Below, one piece after another: positions 12,216-23,794 of a stretch of 64,000 nucleotides of DNA. The number at the start of each line of letters is the position of its first letter. The stretch's first letter is position 1. The stretch is from Tanypteryx hageni (Eukaryota; Arthropoda; Insecta; Odonata; Petaluridae): contig CM054116.1 of assembly GCA_028673005.1 (NCBI GenBank), positions 73,669,315 through 73,733,314 on the forward strand. The letters are read 5' to 3'. Both the position numbers and the translations under genes were made by a program. The notes under the pieces were generated by a model. It was not told the DNA's origin, did not search any database, and saw only the letters and a list, made by a program, of their open reading frames with translations.

Positions 12216-12625
12216 AGTAGAAGGTGCTTGCACACTGCAAGCATTTCATCTCTTCTTTGGAAACATTAATTTTTCAGTGAGATATTTCATCATGGGAAAT
12301 ATTTCTTTAATTCAAAAGATTTCTCCTCGTGACCGATTTTCGTTTTTTCCTTATGGGACAATAATGGAGTAAAACAATAGCTAATTTTTGCAATTTTAGG
12401 AATATTATACTTTTTCCACAGTGGGTTAATAATGCCACACATTTCTGCCAAATTTTAAATTTGTAGCACATTTAGAAGTGAAATAACAATTATCTAATTG
12501 TTTAAATTTAAATAATATTTAACGGCCGCAATAGGAATGTCATGGATACATGGAAATGTTTATACGTTTAAATAGACTAAACTCTAAAAAACTTTAACAT
12601 TTCAGCTCTCTAACTCGTCCCGTAG
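12216..12625 (+). repeat. Dispersed repeat family G, copy 2
   Basis: This is a direct copy of the repeat at 11472, displaced by about 744 bp, and begins AGTAGAAGGTGCTTGCAC. It is a useful reference because it keeps TTCCTTATGGGACAATAATG intact at the position where the third copy (near 47180/48439) carries a Helitron. Confidence 0.75.
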
Positions 12626-13236
12626 TCCGGAATCGATTCACTTCCTTGGCGACAACAAAAATAAGAGAACGATTCCCATCCGCTGTAATGGGAGAGTTTA
12701 CAACTAAATGGTTATGATGAATAGGAAAAGATTCATTTCTTCCGATAAATAAATACGACGAATCGTTTTTTTTACACTTCGAATGTGCTCCCTCGTCATC
12801 TAATATCGTGATTTTCCGTATATAATGCGCAATTTTTTCGCGAAAAATGTATCTAAAAGTTAGGGTTTGTATTATACTTGGTAACCAGCGCTCGAATTGG
12901 GCGGGAACAAAATGAAGCCCATAGCGTTCTCGCTGTTAAAATATTAGATAAGAATGTTCCGGGTACTAGCGTCCCCGCTGTTAAAATGTTCCGTTTTAGA
13001 CCACTGGTGGTAACACACGCAGACATTTTCTGCAACCGGTCAATAATAGTTATTTCCTGACGGATCGTCACTGATAAAGCATGGCTGTTATTAATGCTGC
13101 ATTTCGACGGATTTCCTTTTTATATTTTTGTTTCGAAATCAAAAATAAGAATTTTTTACTTTCAGTCTTTATAACTACGGGTTTAAGAAGAAATGATCAA
13201 GAAGGTATATAGTTTAGGTTTTTGATATTTATTACA
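12626..13236. other. No recognised feature
   Basis: Two overlapping frames at 12853-13071 lie on opposite strands. They contain an internal near-repeat, GCGTTCTCGCTGTTAAAATR against GCGTCCCCGCTGTTAAAATG, about 45 bp apart. Nothing suggests a gene. Confidence 0.4.
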
Positions 13237-13244
13237 CCTACATA

Positions 13245-13899
13245 CAGTGCCGTAACTAGGCAAGCGGGGCATCTGCCCCGGGCGCAAAAATTGTTACTGG
13301 CAAGTTGTCCGATGTTGTATGGCACAAGGACGGGCAATTTCACTACTATACTTGTTCCAGACATTACGCATTTTAAGCCCCCTAAAAACCAACTAACTGA
13401 TTTAAAGAACTTTAGTTTTTATTATATCTTCCACTAAAACTACAGATATTCTACAATTACTGTACGACTATTCACTTGTGGAAAGTTACCCTAATATATT
13501 TATTGCGCTTCGCATATTCCTAGCACTACCTGTAACAACAGCAACATGTGAAAGCAGCTTGAGCAAACTGAAGTTAGTAAAGAATTATTTAAGATCCATC
13601 ATGGGTCAGCAAAGAGATTACCGGGGCTAATCTATTCTTTCTATAGAACATGCTACAGCAGAATATAAATTTCTATGATGAGTTTGCTGCATTAAATTCA
13701 CGTAGAATAACTCTTTAATACCTATTAAAATAACATTTTCTGTATTTAAATTATGTATGTAAGCAATGATATTTATAATTATGTACATTTATAGTGAGAA
13801 ATTACATCATTTATAATTTATTTGTTAATTTTCACCCAAAATCTATATAGTAAAAAATATAGGTATAGCATATAGCTAAAATAGCTAGTTACGGCGCTG
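13245..13899 (+). mobile_element. hAT element (ZMYM1-like transposase remnant)
   Basis: The left end is CAGTGCCGTAACTAGG. The right end, reverse-complemented, is CAGCGCCGTAACTAG. The flanks are CCTACATA (13237-13244) and CGTACATA (13900-13907), 7 of 8 matching. The 655-bp element is internally deleted but keeps the C-terminal end of a transposase. A shorter relative with the same ends lies at 52999-53432. Confidence 0.85.
13469..13630 (+). pseudogene. hAT transposase C-terminal dimerisation fragment
   Basis: An open frame without a start codon encodes about 53 residues ending in a stop. It includes YPNIFIALRIFLALPVT and then CESSLSKLKLVKNYLRS. This is the hydrophobic hAT C-terminal dimerisation motif as found in zinc-finger MYM-type protein 1-like transposases of animals. 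The catalytic part of the transposase is absent. Sequence beyond the stop still resembles the family (a frame with SIEHATAEY), so the stop is probably a lesion in a longer tail. It lies wholly inside the hAT element and cannot be functional alone. Confidence 0.8.
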
Positions 13900-14029
13900 C
13901 GTACATATATCTCTACTTATAGAATATAATCTCATTTTCTTTATCCTAATCTCCGTTACTGTCCCATGTCTGCGGAGTCAAAAGGAAGAATGAGAAAACC
14001 GCTTAGAACTCGAAAACTTTTCATTCTTT

Positions 14030-14830
14030 TACAATCAAACTTTCAGGAATTGCTTAACAGCGCAACCTTTGTATTATTTTAAGCTGCATGCCATCAACAT
14101 TGAAGTAATAGGTTAGATTCCAGGAGAGATTATTTTAGTTATTTGTTTAACGCGGGGATGAGTGTAACACATTAATCATTCGCACATTAAAATTACTTCG
14201 AGTTCGAGACTTGAAATAACGAACGCCTAAAAAAAACGAAATTTTATTTTCCTGTCGTTGATTTTTAAATACCCTCCGAATCGGTTAAAAAATTAGTTTT
14301 TGAGGTGAAAATTTTATGTATTCTCCCGTGAAAATCTTTCATCGTCAAGGTTATTTGCATTGTTGCCGGTTTCGTGTAATGGTGTACTATTGACTTGGAT
14401 AATAGCTTCGCGTCGCATCTATCGACATATTCACGAAATTTTTAGGCTTTTTTGAAGTTCGAACAATACCTTAGTTGCGATAAATAATACTACGGCAGGG
14501 GCGGCCCGAGGAATTTTGGCGCCCGGGGCGAGATAGCACTCCAGCGCCTCCCTCCGTTAATGTTTGTTTAAAAATTTATTTATAGATAAATGATCGGGAT
14601 AGCGCCCCCAAAACGTTGGCGCCCCGGGCAGACGCCCGGCTCGTCCGTAGCTCGGGCCGGTCCTGACTAAGGTAACGAAAAGAAAGAATATTCAGTTTTT
14701 CGTTTATATTGCGTTAATGAAGTCGGATATAATGATTACATTTGCTGTATTTTTTTTAAGTCTTTGGGGAAAATTTCTTCAAAAGCAATTTACCTTTTTC
14801 ATCTTTTACTGAAAACAGAAAAATAAAATT
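14030..14830 (+). repeat. Dispersed repeat R, copy A (interrupted)
   Basis: From ACTTTCAGGAATT onward this stretch matches the reverse complement of 52340-52960 in a colinear series. Shared words are TTTTAAGCTG.ATGC, GGGATGAGTGTARCACATTA, CGAGACTTGAAA and GTGAAAATCTTTC. Identity is perhaps 70-75 percent. Copy A is split by a MITE at 14496-14665 that copy B lacks. No shared protein frame is seen. The 3-prime limit is approximate. Confidence 0.65.
14496..14665. mobile_element. Short hAT-like MITE, 170 bp
   Basis: The ends are CAGGGGCGGCCCGAGG and, reverse-complemented, CAGGACCGGCCCGAG. The flanks contain ACTACGG (left) and ACTAAGG (right). The corresponding site in repeat R copy B reads ATACGACGGTAAGG without an insert, which matches the expected pre-insertion sequence. 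There is no coding capacity. Confidence 0.8.
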
Positions 14831-17214
14831 TATTTAAATTTATTTTGATGAAGTCACGTTTTATATGCACTAAAGTGTAAAAAATCTAAAATGCACAAAA
14901 TTGAATGTTTCTGAAATTGAAAATTGTTTTGGGAATATAAAAGATGTATAGCGTAATGTTTAAATACTAAATCTTTATTAATGTTTCTTTGTCACACAGC
15001 TTTTGCATTCCCAAAACTAATGTTACTTTTTGAAACGTAATTTTGTAAATTTTGTATTTATTCTTTACTTTTCAGTACATATAAAAGTTGGTTTCATTTA
15101 TGTTTTATTTAAATTTTATTTAAATTTTAATCTTAATTTATACATACCCATCATTTTTGACGGGCAATTGCGCTAGCATAGTGTAATCAATACATTCTTT
15201 GAAATTTAGTGAGCTTATGTTTTATATTATTTTACAAGTCAGTAGTCATCTTCAGTAAAGCCTGATAAAGCTACATCGATTTTACTGCTGCAAAATTTTT
15301 GATGCTTATTATACATGGTGATAAGACATTGCTCACATTTTACTCGTAAAAACCTGATTGCGTATTATATTGAATTCATATTATAATCGAAAATACGATA
15401 CTCAGGACTCTCTTCCTGATGATCCGGATTTTTTCCTCTCTCTGCTCTTATTCCGAAGTTATTTTGGTCCAACGCCCATTCTTCCCCACGCTATGGAAAC
15501 ATTCTTTTATAGATCAACGTTTAACTTAAAAGTCTTTGTAAAGACGAACTTTCGGACGAAGAAAAACATTTTCTGTCCTTATTTTCTTTACACACAAATA
15601 CATATTTCAAGGTCCCTTTTTGTTCATTTTGACGCTTGAGGCCAACTACCGGGATCAAGAAGAATTGTTCAAAAGTTATATTGTTTTTTATGGAGACTTT
15701 CCGTTCCAAAAGAACGAGATAACCAACAAGACAAATGGATCTAATTTTAAATATCAATCAATCGTTGCCGGCCTCGAGGGAGTTAGTATAGGTATATCTT
15801 TCGCCCTCGGCAAATTATGTATAGATATTCGTAAGATGTTCTATCATCTTCTATCTCAAAAGTGGAAATAATAAAGGCGCATATTATTCATTCAGCATAA
15901 ATCAAATGTAACTTCTCATTGTTAGATGAAACTGGAGTGGATGTTCAGGTAAAGTTTTAAAAAATGAGACGGTTTTGATCATTTTGAAACTAATTTTTGA
16001 TTCAGCACTACGCGTTGTCTTTACATAGCCGTACATGCTCCAAATCGAGATCAATTATCGGACGGAGGATGTTATAGAATTTCAGAAAACCTATATGGAT
16101 ACTCCTATAAAGGTTTCCGAGTGGGATAACTTATCTATATAATTCCAAAATAGGATACACAAATTAGCCAAGTTATCAATTAAAAGACAACTGTTACAGC
16201 TTGATCATTAAAAAATAATGAAACTTTTTGTAGAAATTTTAAAGAAAAGGAAACCTTGCAGGGATATTCATGGCATCCATATGAAGCTGCATGAATAATT
16301 TACGATTTTTCAACTTTTGATGCACAAAAAAGAAAGAAAGAGAAGGTTTCGAATGCTAACATGCGTTTTATATAACATACACATTTTTAAATGACCAAAC
16401 CTCCTACTCTTCCTAAATGTTGATCCGACTTTTACTCATTATAGGCAAGCAGCCTTCGTATTTTCTGTGGCTATTTCTCCAAGTTCATTTTCTTAAATAC
16501 CTGAGGGGGAGGTGACATTCCTGCTATTTGAGCCGCGCCTACGCGCGCCGGAATTTTGTTACATAAGGTTAGATTCAGTATAGGATGCTGCTGCTACCTC
16601 CTGAATATTCAGTATTGAGTTAAATTGTAATTGATAAGTTAAGTTGTGGCGATTATTTCCACGCCTAAAAACATATAAATACCGATGTCGACAGACCGAT
16701 ATCCCACGTTAGTTTTTGCGAATGAATGTGAATGCAAAAATTAGTGAGTTTTACTGACTTAAACCTTAACAACTCATTCTATTGGTCGTTTGAAAATCAA
16801 CCCTCACAACAGACAGGATAAATTTTTCCTGGAATTTGTTATAAAAAACGACCTATCCTTTCTTTCGAATTTCAGTTCATAACTTACCTTATAGAAAACG
16901 ATGAGACCGAATCACACACAGGATAAATAGCCAAGATAAATTCTATAGCCACAAACTGGTGGCGTAAGCCAAATTCGCAGCTCAACAACTAAGTAATCTC
17001 TATAGTGATTCACCGATGGCTGTTTATAAACTGAGGATTGGTACTTTTTAGCTGAAATATGCGTCTGGATTATCCAACCGTCTTTTGGAAACCTATAAAA
17101 TTTATTGGATTAAAAAAATAAGGTGTTTATTAATTCATATTTTTGATCGTTCGTTTTCAGATTTACGGGCAGGACGACTTAATTGGGAATTTTTTGAGGA
17201 GGAACGCACTAAAC
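14831..17214. other. AT-rich, no recognised gene
   Basis: Overlapping frames at 15358-15871 (plus and minus) show no known domain. The rest has dense stops in every frame. Several short words recur, such as GGATAAAT near 16818 and 16922, but no element boundary is clear. Confidence 0.4.
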
Positions 17215-17552
17215 CAGTGGTGCACAACGTACGGATATCGGACCGGATGCGGTCCGCGAAGGGTTTTTGTGCGGCACGCGAAGCTATGATGAAAAAGCAT
17301 TCCGAAAAATTTAACACACATATTCATACATTTTTAAAAATTTTGGTAATAAAACTTTTAATATCAAAATGTTAACCATAAAAACCTTATTTAGAATTGA
17401 TTTTCACCTATATGGCAACTCATATACGTCAATTTATAGGTTCAATTTGATTCATCCATTTAATACTCGAATCCGGCAACTTTCAGTGCGACCCGCCAAA
17501 GGATTCTCAACCACTGATGCGGCCCGCCTTGTAAAAAGGTTGGGCACCACTG
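17215..17552. mobile_element. hAT MITE, 338 bp
   Basis: The left terminus is CAGTGGTGCACAACGTAC. The right terminus, reverse-complemented, is CAGTGGTGCCCAACCTTT. The flanks are CACTAAAC (17207-17214) and AACTAAAC (17553-17560), 7 of 8 matching. The interior near each end is rich in GGTCCGCG/GGCCCGCC, common in hAT MITEs. The three short frames across it are not genes. Confidence 0.82.
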
Positions 17553-18939
17553 AACTAAACGTTTAAGATTATGAAAATTAAGCTTTCATTAATCACTTAC
17601 ACTTTCTCTAGTATTACATCATGTGAGAAGGAATTAAAAATATATAATTTAACCCATAGAAAGTGGCAAAATTTGTAAATGACACTGGATAGTAAATTGT
17701 GATAGTCGGTGTAGAATTGCAGATCGATTTTTGCCAGCATAAGTTTAACTTGGAATTCGGAACAGGCGAAGAATCGGAAAATGAGAATGTTTTCATTAAA
17801 ATGCAAATTAGCATTTCCAGTACATTTACGATAATTATTATTACATTCAGACATATGGCTTCAAACGTTTTTTGTTGATCAAGATTTGCTTTGCAAACGA
17901 CTGAAACATATTATTTTTGATTCTATATATTTTCGCATTTGGCGCTGATATAGAGTTCCGAAACTGGTTTAATATTTAAATATTGTTGAAGATACGACAG
18001 AATAATAACTTAGCCGCGGAAAGAAACTGAGTGCACATTGAGGAGAAACGAGCAACAGCGATGGAAACCGAATATCAAACAAACTGTTTTTTTATGCGAA
18101 ATGAGATAAAATTATGTTTCTCCCTCGATTTTGTATTTCTCTGACAACATATGCACTCCCTTAACAGGCATCGTTGAAAATATGCTAATGTAATCAGCGA
18201 ACGCTTAAATTTCCTCAGTTTCGATAGACGAGTATAATCATTTGCAATAAGTGATTTAATAACAGCTGATGGATGGAATCTATAAAAAAGTGCAGCTAGA
18301 GCAGCATGATTTTTTTGTTTCATTTAACTTTTGGATGCCTCCTTTGAAATTCCGATTGTCTGACTAGAGACTTCGATGCAAATTCGATGCACTCTCGTAT
18401 TTCGTCGATCGCGGCTCTGAGGATCGATTCCTTAGCAGACGTACCTACAAAATGCCCTCAGGAGTGTTTCTATGAGAATCGAATAATACGAGCTTTATGA
18501 AACCCCTAAAATAAAAAGAAGTATTTTTCCACTATTCTATAGCAGTTTTTATCTAAATTGTATTAGTATTATTATTGAGTAATAATTCCCTTAACGTACA
18601 ATAAATGGCATCGTATATCACTACAAGATGAGATCGAGGATTAGTAGAATTGCTGATGATCATTCTTATAAAAACGAATCGTACCTGTTTTAAGGAGTCA
18701 CGTGATTCTCCAAAATTGTCTTTGGGCAAAACAATCTCGCAATTGTACATACATAGCACACGATTTGCATCAACGTTTCGGTCTATGTCTAGGGATAGTT
18801 AGGGCGCTATCGATAAACACGCACTGTTATTTCAATTTTCTTCTAAAGGCGTTCTATTAGAAATTGAAATTTTCGCTACCCAACGGCTACTTGGATCGGG
18901 GGGGGGGGGGGGGGGGAGCGTTTTATTGCAATAACTTAC
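17553..18939. other. No recognised gene; ends with a G19 run
   Basis: AT-rich DNA with chance frames only. A second run of 19 G (18898-18916) lies just beyond the candidate splice donor of the exon at 18940-19107. If that exon is real, the run is in the following intron. Confidence 0.4.
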
Positions 18940-19107
18940 CTTCGATCGATGGAGCGGCTCCCCGCTGGAAAAATCGCCTTCGACAACCTCTCCAACACAA
19001 GGGTATTCTGCGAGATCTGTCCAGGTAAGGACGTCACCTAGCACCAGGGTCTCTCTCTCCGGTACCGTAGGCCCTCGACTCCCAAAGGGACCCTCTTCTC
19101 CAACTCC
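18940..19107 (-). CDS. Candidate host-gene exon (unidentified)
   Basis: On the minus strand, sequence starting just after CCTTAG (a possible acceptor) is open for 168 bp, exactly 56 codons. It ends at ..CGATCGAAG followed by GTAAGT, a consensus splice donor, so the putative exon is phase 0 at both ends. The reading is mixed and protein-like: it contains LVLGDVLTWTDLAEYPCVGE and later GDFSSGEPLHRSK. I do not recognise the protein and assign no function. The acceptor has a weak pyrimidine tract. A rival plus-strand reading exists: an ATG at 18949 runs open to CCAG|GTAAGG at 19024. The frame stands apart from every transposon fragment here and sits at the edge of the GC-rich patch, which is why I list it. 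Confidence 0.35.
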
Positions 19108-19620
19108 CTAAGGATCACCGGCGGTGAAGATCCCGACTTCTCCGTCGGCAGAAACTCTTCGCTCTGCGGGATTTTTTCCTCACGCGTATCTGAACTATGT
19201 CGCGGTCCTCACGGAATGCGCGTGCACCTCCGAGGTGCGTCTCCTTTTTAAACCCTGTGCGCCGAGACCGCCCACCGCTTCGCAGTCCCTCTCATACCCT
19301 AGCTTTCCCTCCATCCCCCCCTCTCTCTCTCGCAACACCCCCTCTTCTGTCCCTTTTCAGTAATCCCCCGCCCCCAAACGCGGTCCTCTCCCTCCACCTC
19401 CTGACCCGAAGGGTGTCTCGCAACACTCCGCACCCACCCTCGCGGCCTCCTCCTCCGCACGCCTTCGTTTCCCCCGCCCCCGGAGTCGTCAACGCATGCC
19501 CCGACGGAAGACGGCTCCGGCATCTCCAATCCTCATACACGTACACACACACACAAACAAGGAGGCGCGCGGCCACGGGGTTTAAACGGTTATATGAGGT
19601 TTGTTCAATTTCGCCCCGAG
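19108..19620. other. GC- and CpG-rich patch
   Basis: This is the most GC-rich stretch in the window, with long C-rich runs and many CG dinucleotides on the plus strand. It could be a promoter or 5-prime region related to the exon-like frame beside it. The 146-aa plus frame and the 94- and 76-aa minus frames here are Pro- or Gly-rich readings of C-rich DNA. I do not support any of them as genes. Confidence 0.45.
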
Positions 19621-21010
19621 GTCTCTTACCTTCCTAACTCTTAAGTGTACCCTTGCAAGTTATTAGTTATTTTAAGCTATCAGTGCGATGCTTATGCCGC
19701 GTCGTAGGGCCGAACAATTTAATAGGTGGAGGGATTTTGCCAATTATAAATGAAGGGTATTATCAGAGCACCTGTTTAATCCCTAGTGTTATCATTGCCG
19801 GCTTAGATGTTTCACGAATGATCATATTTATCTCGCCTTCTTAGAATGGCAAATAACTGGGGTAACACATAACTTGATTTCTCTCTTTTTGAGGTATCGT
19901 CCCGAATTACCCATCTGCGAATGAAATTTATTGGCGTCCTGTGACATACGTCTAATTCTTTGATGAACCAAAAGCTTAATATCATTATCATGCTTGCAGA
20001 CTCTCATGTATTAATGGCGCACTGAAAAATAATTTTTGATACGGGATATATTACAGAATACTCTTCGCCCAGGTTTTTAATAAAGGACCATAGTCAGAAC
20101 ATGCTTTAAGAATAAAAATTTAACTATGAAATTATTCCAACATTTTAAAATAATTTACTGTATTTTACTTTCATCATATTTTATGAATTTTTTTATTAAT
20201 GTAGTATTTTTCTCTTTAATGTTTGTTTAACAAAAACAACTCTTTTCCAATGCATCTAAAGTTGAGCAGAGAATCAATTCCATTTATGGAAGGAAGCCTC
20301 GAGCGATTAACGCGATGTTTATTTTTATTTTTCGTTGCTTTATATAAACTTCTTAACACCCTCGAAGATTTCAAACGAAGTCGTTGGAAAGATTGATGAT
20401 TTGAGATGATCCTAAAGTCTTGCAAAAGTAACTCGGTACCCAGAGAAAATATTTGTAAAGTCTATTTATATAACAGGCTCGACGCGAAAAGAAAACCAAC
20501 TTGAAATTGTTCCCTCGGGGAAAACCCATCGTAAAACATGAATTTTCATCTTAATGTTACTAAAATATTTTAGGCGTTAGTCCATGTAGTTTAGGGAATA
20601 GCTTGAGTCGACGATAGATAAACTCCGTTTATTGCCATTTTTGTTTTTTGCCTTGTTCAATAAGTATTACAATCTACTCTGAGAATTAATATTTGTTATT
20701 TCGAAATATATGATTTCCAAACAGGGACACTCTAATTCAGATCAATTAGACAGAAAACCTAAAAATTGAATAGAATAGGATTTCAGGCTGCTTAAATCAC
20801 AACATCGTTACTTTAAAGGGATTGCCTGAATAATCTATAATTTATTACACTCAAGATTTAGACTCTTTGCAAACTTCCATGTTCAACAAAGACATTAGTC
20901 AATGCTCGGAACGCCGTTCCGATTCGTCCCACGCGTCGGTAATATCGTTACGCCTAATCAGATATTTAGTAATATAGTTCCGGAAAGTTGGCTAGATCGT
21001 TAATGAACTA
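19621..21010. other. No recognised feature
   Basis: AT-rich sequence between the GC patch and the Tigger element. Only chance frames, for example 20216-20425 minus. Confidence 0.45.
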
Positions 21011-23028
21011 CAGTAGACCCTCACGCAACGCGGTAGTTACGTTCCTGAAGCGGCCGCGTTGGGAGAAAACGCGCTGCGTGAATTTAATGACTTATGGAAA
21101 AAATAATGTTACGTTCCCAGACTTTGGAAAGTAATGTGTATACTTTTTTACGTAAAACTCGTTAGATAAGATAATATTAAAAAGATAAACCAATTTTAAA
21201 ACATTAAATTAATTCCATACCTAACATGTTGGCAGCACCAAGTCTTTTGATGTTGACGGAATGCGGAATTGGTCTGTAATGCGTCTCTGCATTGCTATAG
21301 TCTGCATAGATTTATAAAGCTGACGACATGGTAGTGTACATTGTTCAATAGCACGTTTCAATTGATGGCTTCTGTCCATGTTAAACCCTGCTTCAACGAG
21401 ACCACTGGCAAGCCTGTCAAAACCAAGCAAAGTTTCCCGTAACAATGCTGGCGTGACCTGATCCTCCTCTACATGCACTTCTTCCTCGCCTTCGTGGGAC
21501 TCGAGCATCTGCAGCATTTTTTCCTCAGTCAACTCCTCTTGGGACAAGTTCAAAAGCTCTTCTATTTCTTCTTCTCCCATATAATTGAAGCGCTCACCGC
21601 CCACAGCCCTTGCCAGCTGCACAATCTGCCTCACCTCAGATGTTAGTGTAGGAAAACATTCGTTTACAACTCTGCGCCATAATTTGCTCCACATGGCATT
21701 TAAAGTTGACTGGTTTACCTCATTCCATGATGCTTTGATGTCTGCAATTGCGTGGGCAATGCATAACTCACGCCAGAAGTCTGGGAGGCCACTCTCGTGG
21801 TTCTCCTCCAATGCCTTGAGAAGTTTGCTCTTGGTCCTCCTGGTGTAGTAACATTTGATGGTTTGATAGCTCCTTGGTCTAGAAGTTGGAGTATGGAAAT
21901 CGTGTAGGGTGGCATAAGCACAACCTGCGCATCTGGGTTTATACTTTGCATAATTACAGAAGGATGACAAGGAGAACCTTGAATGGAAGGTCCCTTTGTG
22001 CAAGATATTCTCTTGCCCAGGTTACAAAATAAGAGGTGAATCAATCTGTGAACATGGCTGCCATTACCCGTGCCTTCCTGTTAGACCGCCAAATAACGGG
22101 TAAAAGGAAATTATGCTTACCCTTTAATGCCCTGGGGTTCTCTATACGGTAAACCAGCAGAAGCTTACACTTAAAAATATCTCGTTGCATTGGCGCAGAA
22201 AAGCAAGATCAGGCGGTCTTGAAATCAGGCGCCAGTTTTTCCCGTTTACTGTTGTAGGTTCTCGATGACATCCTTTTCCAAAATAACTCTGTCTCATCAG
22301 TATTGAACGCTTGGTGGGGGTGGTAGTCTCTTCAGTTATCCTTAAAAACTCTTTCTGGAACCGCTTTGCAGCTTGGTGGTCAGCAGAAGCACTCTCACCG
22401 GAAAACTTGACGTTGTGCAGATTGGAACGCTTTCCAAACTTGTCAAACAAACCGTCACTAAATTTGCAGTCTTTTGAAGGCTCTCCTCCCTTCTCACAAA
22501 CCGTTTCGTGGATTCGCTGCACCTTCTCCCGGATCACGGTGCCACTGCGCTCCCTTATGTGTCTACTCCTCAATCCAAGCGTTCAAAAACCTCTCTGTCT
22601 TATTCTACTGCACGAACCTATTACTCAAATGTACTCCTTATGGAATCATTAGTAGCAGCGGCAGCCGCAAGACTCGCTACAATGGGTTCCTTGTTCTTTC
22701 GAATGGTGCGGATACTAGATTCATTCCCTCCATACTCCCGTGCCAAGTGCCTGAACACCAAAATTTTGCGCCGATACGTTTCAAAGAGTTTCTTTCCTAC
22801 TTGCGATGTCTGCCTTCTGCGTGCATACAGAAACTAACAATAAGTGAATATTTGAGGCGCCAGAGGCAGCGCGCTAAATTGAAATGTCGCAAAGTATTCG
22901 GATTTTTATCTCGGACCCTCCGCGTTGCCTGAAAATGGACCGCCTTGCAAGAAAATTGGTGTAAAAATGAAATCCGCGCAATACTGAAAGTGCGGCGCGT
23001 TAATCCGCATTGCGTGAGGTTTATATTA
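21011..23028 (-). mobile_element. Tigger/pogo-type DNA transposon, decayed
   Basis: It starts CAGTAGACCCTCACGCAACG after a TA dinucleotide (21009-21010). Near 23020 the reverse complement reads CCTCACGCAATGCGG, an inverted copy of the terminal repeat. The last bases of that end are eroded, so the right border is approximate. At about 2 kb it is close to a full-length Tigger, and it carries a broken transposase on the minus strand. Confidence 0.85.
21221..22573 (-). pseudogene. Tigger transposase (TIGD1-like), frameshifted
   Basis: Minus-strand frames read in order as a TIGD1-like DDE transposase. The first (22573-22142) contains FGKRSNLHNVKFSGESASAD, the conserved block that follows the CENP-B DNA-binding region. 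A second frame (22044-21715) has PPYTISILQLLDQGAIK, matching the family motif around the catalytic core. A third (to 21221) gives the C-terminal part with WNEVNQSTLNAMWSKLWRR. The frames are joined by at least two frameshifts. Near 21970 the usual DNAP block with the second catalytic Asp is missing, leaving only the following PCHPS. The N-terminal DNA-binding domain is mostly unreadable. It is non-functional. Confidence 0.85.
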
Positions 23029-23794
23029 TTTAATGCTTGCTGCACCAGCGCAAAAAGTGCGCGGAATATCTTCATCTATAAACTCTCACTGGAAACTGTT
23101 CGATCAGAGCGCAATCACGCGCAGATCCTCGATTATGATTTTTAACTATTTCGGTCTGCGAATTTCATGTCCACTGCCTACGGTTCCACTCCTAGAACAA
23201 AGGTCCCGTTTCGTAATATTTTCAGCACTGGTATTAGTTCAGATAAAGATAAACATAACTCGCCAATTGATAAATCAGGAAGCTCCAAGCCATCGGTAAA
23301 TTGTCATTGACGACGACTGCTTGTAGCCGAAATGTGCATCCGATTTTTCAAAACTTTTGTAGCTACTGAAGCTACGTAATTTATCAAGGATTTCAAATCT
23401 AGACTAGTAATTATTGGTTTAGCTAATTTGATAGAAAAGTATATTTAACCAACTAGTTTTTCAAAATGTTATATCTCTCATTAAAATGAAGAGGAGGGCA
23501 TTTTCAGTGCTTCAACAAAATATTTATATTTTTTCGTTTCAAACATTCTATATAGTTAGCTTTGTTCTACCCCCTATCCTACCTACTATCCTCTCTCTCT
23601 CTCTCGAATTTCATTTACGGCAGCATTTGTACAAGTAGTGCTTTAGCTTTGAAAATTAATAATATTAGTATGCATAAATCAACATTTATCTGTTAATGCA
23701 AACTTTGTAGTTAAATAATAGAATAGCATTTGATACCGTCGGATTGCTTTGTCATTTAAAAGTCAATGTAGAGAAAATTGAAAACATTGTTTTT
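23029..23794. other. No recognised feature
   Basis: AT-rich gap between the Tigger element and the first ACTTTCTCCATAT repeat. A short (CT)n run lies near 23590. Confidence 0.45.

Noticed and set aside
19197..19637. 146-aa Pro/Ser-rich plus frame
   Set aside because: It lies in C-rich DNA where all frames are open by composition, and it shows no domain or complexity typical of a conserved protein.
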